The translations under genes and the position numbers were made by a program. A stretch of 36,438 nt of DNA, from assembly GCA_900470965.1 (NCBI GenBank), contig UCCS01000082.1, forward strand, positions 1 to 36,438. The letters are read 5' to 3'. Of this stretch, positions 33,002-36,438 are shown one piece after another. The notes beneath the pieces were generated by a model. The model saw nothing but the letters and a program-made list of their open reading frames with translations. It had not been told where the DNA came from and made no database searches. The DNA comes from Hyphomicrobiales bacterium. Lineage in GTDB: Bacteria > Pseudomonadota > Alphaproteobacteria > Rhizobiales > Rhizobiaceae. Position 1 is the first letter of the stretch, and every line of letters starts with the position of its first letter.

Positions 33002-34603
33002 TTGAAGATCCAAAGACGCGGGCTATTGATCTCGTCGGCGCTTGCTGCCGTGAGCCTGATGATGCCACTGGCTGCGGCCGCAGCCACGCCGAAGGACCAG
33101 CTGGTCATCGCGACGAACATGTCGTCGATGCGCGGCCTCGATCCAAACGAAATCAATCAATTGGAAGCGGCTGAAATTGTCGCGAACCTTTATGAGCGGC
33201 TGATCGTGTTGCCGGCCGACGATATTACCAAGCCGGCTCCGGGCGTCGCCGAACGCTGGAGCGTCTCGCCGGACGGCAAGACCTTCACATTCAAGATCCG
33301 CTCCGGCATCAAGTTCCATTCCGGCAATCCGCTGACGGCAAAGGACGTCGAGTGGTCGCTGCGGCGTCTCGTCAAGTTAGGGCTCGCGCCATCCGTCGAC
33401 CTTCGCCAATGGGGCTTTACGGACAAGAATGTCGACGATCTGATCAAGGCGAGCGACGACACCACCGTAGTCCTCCAGACGCCCAGCCTCTGGAACCCCA
33501 ACCTGATCCTCTATTCGCTGGCGAGCTTCTCGACCTCGATCCTGGACAGCAAGTTCCTGGCCGAGCATGAAAAGGACGGCGATATGGGGCGCGAGTTCCT
33601 GCAGGCCAACGACGCCGGCTCGGGGCCTTATGCACTGCGCACCTGGCGCGTCAATGACCTGCTGATCGCCGATGCCAACAAGGATTACTGGCAGGGCGCC
33701 CCCAAGATGCGGCGTGTCGTTCTCCGCCATATGCCGGAATCCTCCGGCCAGCGCCTGCAGCTTGAGGCGGGTGACGTCGATGTCGCGACCCGTCTGTCCT
33801 CCACGGATCTTGCGGCCGTCGAGTCCGGCGGCAAGGCCGACATCCAGAAGACGCCGGGTTTCGGTTTCTATTACCTCGCCCTGAACCAGAAGGACGAGGT
33901 TCTTTCCAATCCCAAGGTCCGCGAAGCCTTCCGATATCTGATCGACTATGACGGCCTCGCCAACACCGTCATGAAATATTACGGCATCAAGCAGCAGACC
34001 ATCATTCCGGCCGGCCTGCCGGGTGCAAGCGAGGTCAATCCCTACAAGCTCGACATCGAAAAGGCCAAGCAGCTGCTCGCCGAAGCCGGCTATCCGAATG
34101 GTTTCTCGAAGGTCTATTACGCAACGCCGGTCACCCCGGAATATGAGGTTGCGCAGTCCCTGCAGGCGAATGCCGCCAAGGCCGGCATCAAACTCGATCT
34201 TCAGGGCGGCGATCATATCGGCAAGTTCCGCACGCGCGAATTCGAGATCTTTTCGGCGCGATCGGGTGAACGCCTGCCGGATCCTCACGCGGTTCTCCAG
34301 TCCTATGCAACCAATGCCAATAATTCCGACGACGCCAAGCTGACGGGCCTGAATGCCTGGCGCACCGCCTGGGATGTGCCGAAGGATATTCAGGATATGG
34401 TGACTGCGGCCGCCCACGAGACGGATCAGCAGAAGCGGGTCGATCTCTATGCGAAGATCAACAAGGCCTATCTCGAATCGTCTCCGCCGCTGATCACCTC
34501 CTTCCTGCGCACCGACGCGAAGGCGGTTCGCAAGGAAGTCAAAGGCTATATCGGCCATTCGACATGGCTGACGCGCTGGGACACCGTTTCCAAGGGCGAG
34601 TGA
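33002..34603 (+). CDS. ABC transporter substrate-binding protein, family 5 (dipeptide/oligosaccharide type), TTG start
   Basis: A 533-residue periplasmic binding protein. From TTG 33002 the N-terminus is a clean signal (KIQRRGLLISSALAAVSLMM, cleavage near AAAA). SBP_bac_5 features follow: ANLYERLIVLPADDITKPAP, then GVAERWSVSPDGKTFTFKIR and GIKFHSGNPLTAKDVEWSLR. GGGAGG lies seven bases before the TTG. The family binds peptides, but members in rhizobia also bind nickel, opines and sugar-derived oligomers. Sharing a divergent promoter with sugar-acid genes argues for a sugar-acid or uronide-like ligand. The permease gene follows 21 nt downstream. Confidence 0.92.
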   Translation: MKIQRRGLLISSALAAVSLMMPLAAAAATPKDQLVIATNMSSMRGLDPNEINQLEAAEIVANLYERLIVLPADDITKPAPGVAERWSVSPDGKTFTFKIRSGIKFHSGNPLTAKDVEWSLRRLVKLGLAPSVDLRQWGFTDKNVDDLIKASDDTTVVLQTPSLWNPNLILYSLASFSTSILDSKFLAEHEKDGDMGREFLQANDAGSGPYALRTWRVNDLLIADANKDYWQGAPKMRRVVLRHMPESSGQRLQLEAGDVDVATRLSSTDLAAVESGGKADIQKTPGFGFYYLALNQKDEVLSNPKVREAFRYLIDYDGLANTVMKYYGIKQQTIIPAGLPGASEVNPYKLDIEKAKQLLAEAGYPNGFSKVYYATPVTPEYEVAQSLQANAAKAGIKLDLQGGDHIGKFRTREFEIFSARSGERLPDPHAVLQSYATNANNSDDAKLTGLNAWRTAWDVPKDIQDMVTAAAHETDQQKRVDLYAKINKAYLESSPPLITSFLRTDAKAVRKEVKGYIGHSTWLTRWDTVSKGE

Positions 34604-34624
34604 CCTCCTCCAAGGGAGAATGAC

Positions 34625-35686
34625 GTGAGCATTTCACAAACATCCGAGGCCGCATCGGGCGGCGGAGCAGCCGTGCTCGACGCAGTGCGAAAGGTGGCGA
34701 CATCCTTCAGCGTTATCCTGACGACGCTGCTCGGCCTGCTGATCATCACCTTCGTCGTCGGCCGCATGGTCCCGGCTGATCCGGTCATTGCCGTGATCGG
34801 GGACCAGGCCGACCAGGCGACCTATGAGCGGGTCTACAAGGAGATGGGGCTGGACCAGCCGCTCTATGTCCAGTTCGCGACCTATCTCGGCAATGTCGCT
34901 CACCTGAACTTCGGCCAGTCGCATGTGACCAAGAACCCCGTGGCAACTGATCTTGCCCGGGTTTTCCCGGCGACACTGGAGCTTGCGACGCTCGCAACGA
35001 TCATCGGCGCCGGCCTCGGCATTCCGCTCGGTATCATCTCCGCTGTTCGCAAGGGAACATGGGTCGATCATCTCGCGCGTGTCGTCGGGCTGCTCGGGCA
35101 TTCAACGCCGATTTTCTGGCTCGGCACCATCGTCATCCTGGTCTTTTACGCCAAGTTCGGGCTCATCCCCGGCAGCGGCCGACTGGACGTCTATAATGAA
35201 GGGCTGGTCGAAGGACCGACCAACTCCATTCTCGTCGATGCGATCATTGCCGGCGAATGGGAGGTTTTTCGCGATGCCTTGCTGCATGTCACAGCCCCTG
35301 CCCTGATCCTCGGTTATGCGGCCATGGCCTATCTCAGCCGCATGAGCCGCAGCTTCATGCTGGAACAGCTTCGGCAGGAATATGTGCTGACGGCGAAAGC
35401 CAAGGGCCTCGGCCAGCGCGCCATCGTCTGGCGACACGCCTTCCGCAATATCCGGGTGCAGCTTCTGACCATCGTGGCACTCGCCTATTGCGGCCTGCTT
35501 GACGGCACGGTTCTCATCGAGACGGTCTTTGCCTGGCCCGGCCTCGGGCAATATCTGACCTCGGCTCTCTTCTTCGCGGACATGAACGCGATCCTCGGCA
35601 GCGTGCTCCTGATCGGCATCATTTCGATCGTCATCAACCTGCTGTCCGATATCGCCTACCGCTTCCTCGATCCACGTACCCGGTGA
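34625..35686 (+). CDS. ABC transporter permease, DppB family, GTG start
   Basis: A 353-residue inner-membrane permease. The first helix is near residues 25-50 (FSVILTTLLGLLIITFVVGR), followed by the typical DppB periplasmic part (YERVYKEMGLDQPLYVQFAT). The EAA-like loop lies around EYVLTAKAKGLGQRAIVWRH, and ETVFAWPGLGQYL is a DppB hallmark. GTG 34625 has GGGAGA eight bases upstream. The N-terminal 20 residues are polar and Ala/Gly-rich. The next permease follows 4 nt after the stop. Confidence 0.94.
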   Translation: MSISQTSEAASGGGAAVLDAVRKVATSFSVILTTLLGLLIITFVVGRMVPADPVIAVIGDQADQATYERVYKEMGLDQPLYVQFATYLGNVAHLNFGQSHVTKNPVATDLARVFPATLELATLATIIGAGLGIPLGIISAVRKGTWVDHLARVVGLLGHSTPIFWLGTIVILVFYAKFGLIPGSGRLDVYNEGLVEGPTNSILVDAIIAGEWEVFRDALLHVTAPALILGYAAMAYLSRMSRSFMLEQLRQEYVLTAKAKGLGQRAIVWRHAFRNIRVQLLTIVALAYCGLLDGTVLIETVFAWPGLGQYLTSALFFADMNAILGSVLLIGIISIVINLLSDIAYRFLDPRTR

Positions 35687-35690
35687 CATC

Positions 35691-36438
35691 ATGGCGACAC
35701 GCTATTTCAACGATCTCCACAATTGGCTGATCAGCGAGGAATTTTCCTCGACCCGGCAGGCACGCTTCCACAAGGCCTATGTCCTGTGGCTGAGCCTGCT
35801 TGCAAATCCGCTGGCTTTTGCGGGTTTTTTGGTTGTGCTTGCGCTGGTGCTGGTCGCCGCCTTCGCGCCGACGCTCGCCAACTACGACCCCATTGCCCAG
35901 GATCTGACGATGGCGCTGAAGCCGCCATCTGCCGCGAACTGGTTCGGAACCGATGAGTTCGGCCGCGACGTCTATTCGCGTCTCGTCTACGGCGCACGCA
36001 CAACGCTCTATATCAGCATCCTGGTGACGGTCATCGTGGCGCCGATCGGCTTTGTGATCGGTGCCACTGCCGGCTATCTCGGCGGCTGGGTCGATGTCGT
36101 GTTGATGCGCATCACCGATATCTTCCTGTCCTTTCCGAGCCTCGTTCTCGCACTCGCCTTTTCTGCGGCGCTCGGACCTGGGATTGAGAATGCCGTCATC
36201 GCCATTGCACTGACCGTCTGGCCGCCGATTGCCCGCCTGGCGCGCGCCGAAACATTGACGTTCCGCGCCGCCGACTTCGTGGTCGCCGCCGAGCTGCAGG
36301 GCGCCGGCATGGGCCGCATCCTGCTCCATCACATCGTGCCGCTCTGTGCTCCCTCGATCATCATCCGACTGACGCTCAACATGTCGAGCGTCATCCTGAC
36401 GGCGGCCGGCCTCGGTTTCCTCGGTCTCGGCGCCCAGC
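35691..36438 (+). CDS. ABC transporter permease, DppC family (3' truncated by window)
   Basis: An open frame from ATG 35691 runs to the window edge, 249 complete codons so far. It starts MATRYFNDLHNWL, has a first helix around FAGFLVVLALVLVAAFAP, then the DppC-typical WFGTDEFGRDVYSRLVYGAR, six-helix core segments, and AAELQGAGMGRILLHHIVPL as the ATPase-contact loop. It begins 4 nt after the DppB stop, so the two are coupled. ATPase genes (DppD/DppF type) would be expected to the right. Confidence 0.93.
   Translation, partial: MATRYFNDLHNWLISEEFSSTRQARFHKAYVLWLSLLANPLAFAGFLVVLALVLVAAFAPTLANYDPIAQDLTMALKPPSAANWFGTDEFGRDVYSRLVYGARTTLYISILVTVIVAPIGFVIGATAGYLGGWVDVVLMRITDIFLSFPSLVLALAFSAALGPGIENAVIAIALTVWPPIARLARAETLTFRAADFVVAAELQGAGMGRILLHHIVPLCAPSIIIRLTLNMSSVILTAAGLGFLGLGAQ

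Overview
The window looks like GC-rich alphaproteobacterial DNA, most likely a Rhizobium/Agrobacterium-type genome. The evidence is the dense set of solute-uptake ABC operons, the class III adenylate cyclase-TPR protein, the ZigA-type GTPase and a rhizobial-style flagellin C-terminal remnant. These are recognised by eye, not by database search. Most of the window is accessory catabolic and transport DNA of the kind common on rhizobial chromids and megaplasmids; there are no rRNA, tRNA, CRISPR or recognisable IS genes.

Layout. (1) 1-4079, + strand: the end of an unidentified gene, then a polar amino-acid type ABC transporter (binding protein, permease, ATPase, joined by ATGA overlaps) and an M20 amidohydrolase. 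(2) 4149-9912, - strand: a ZigA-like COG0523 GTPase behind a 1495-residue multidomain protein with an N,N-dimethylformamidase-like region, Ig/cadherin-like modules and two DUF4082 copies. (3) 9913-10656: no intact gene, but a flagellin C-terminal fossil. (4) 10681-14492, + strand: adenylate cyclase/TolB-like/TPR protein, then pyruvate:quinone oxidoreductase poxB. (5) 14573-22690: a five-gene - strand operon (binding protein, two permeases, GH116 glycosidase, ATPase) divergent from a LacI regulator. Two identical CGAAACGTTTCG palindromes sit about 60 nt from each start codon. (6) 22821-27618: an inositol-monophosphatase-like enzyme converging on a four-gene Fbp/Afu/Pot-type ABC operon. (7) 27920-29916: an exported epoxide-hydrolase-like protein divergent from a small NTF2-like protein. 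(8) 30095-36438: a GntR/FCD regulator, a DapA-family lyase and a galactonate-dehydratase-like enolase superfamily enzyme (- strand), divergent from a dipeptide-type ABC transporter (binding protein, DppB, truncated DppC).

The main theme is uptake coupled to intracellular breakdown. In blocks 1, 5 and 8 an importer sits beside a cytoplasmic enzyme expected to act on the imported compound: amide or N-acyl hydrolysis, glycoside hydrolysis, and sugar-acid dehydration with aldol cleavage. In blocks 5 and 8 a local regulator with visible palindromic sites probably controls both. No wholly new defence or mobile system is evident. The least ordinary items are the giant DUF4082/DMFase-like protein, the GH116-ABC-LacI locus with paired operators, and the flagellin fossil.
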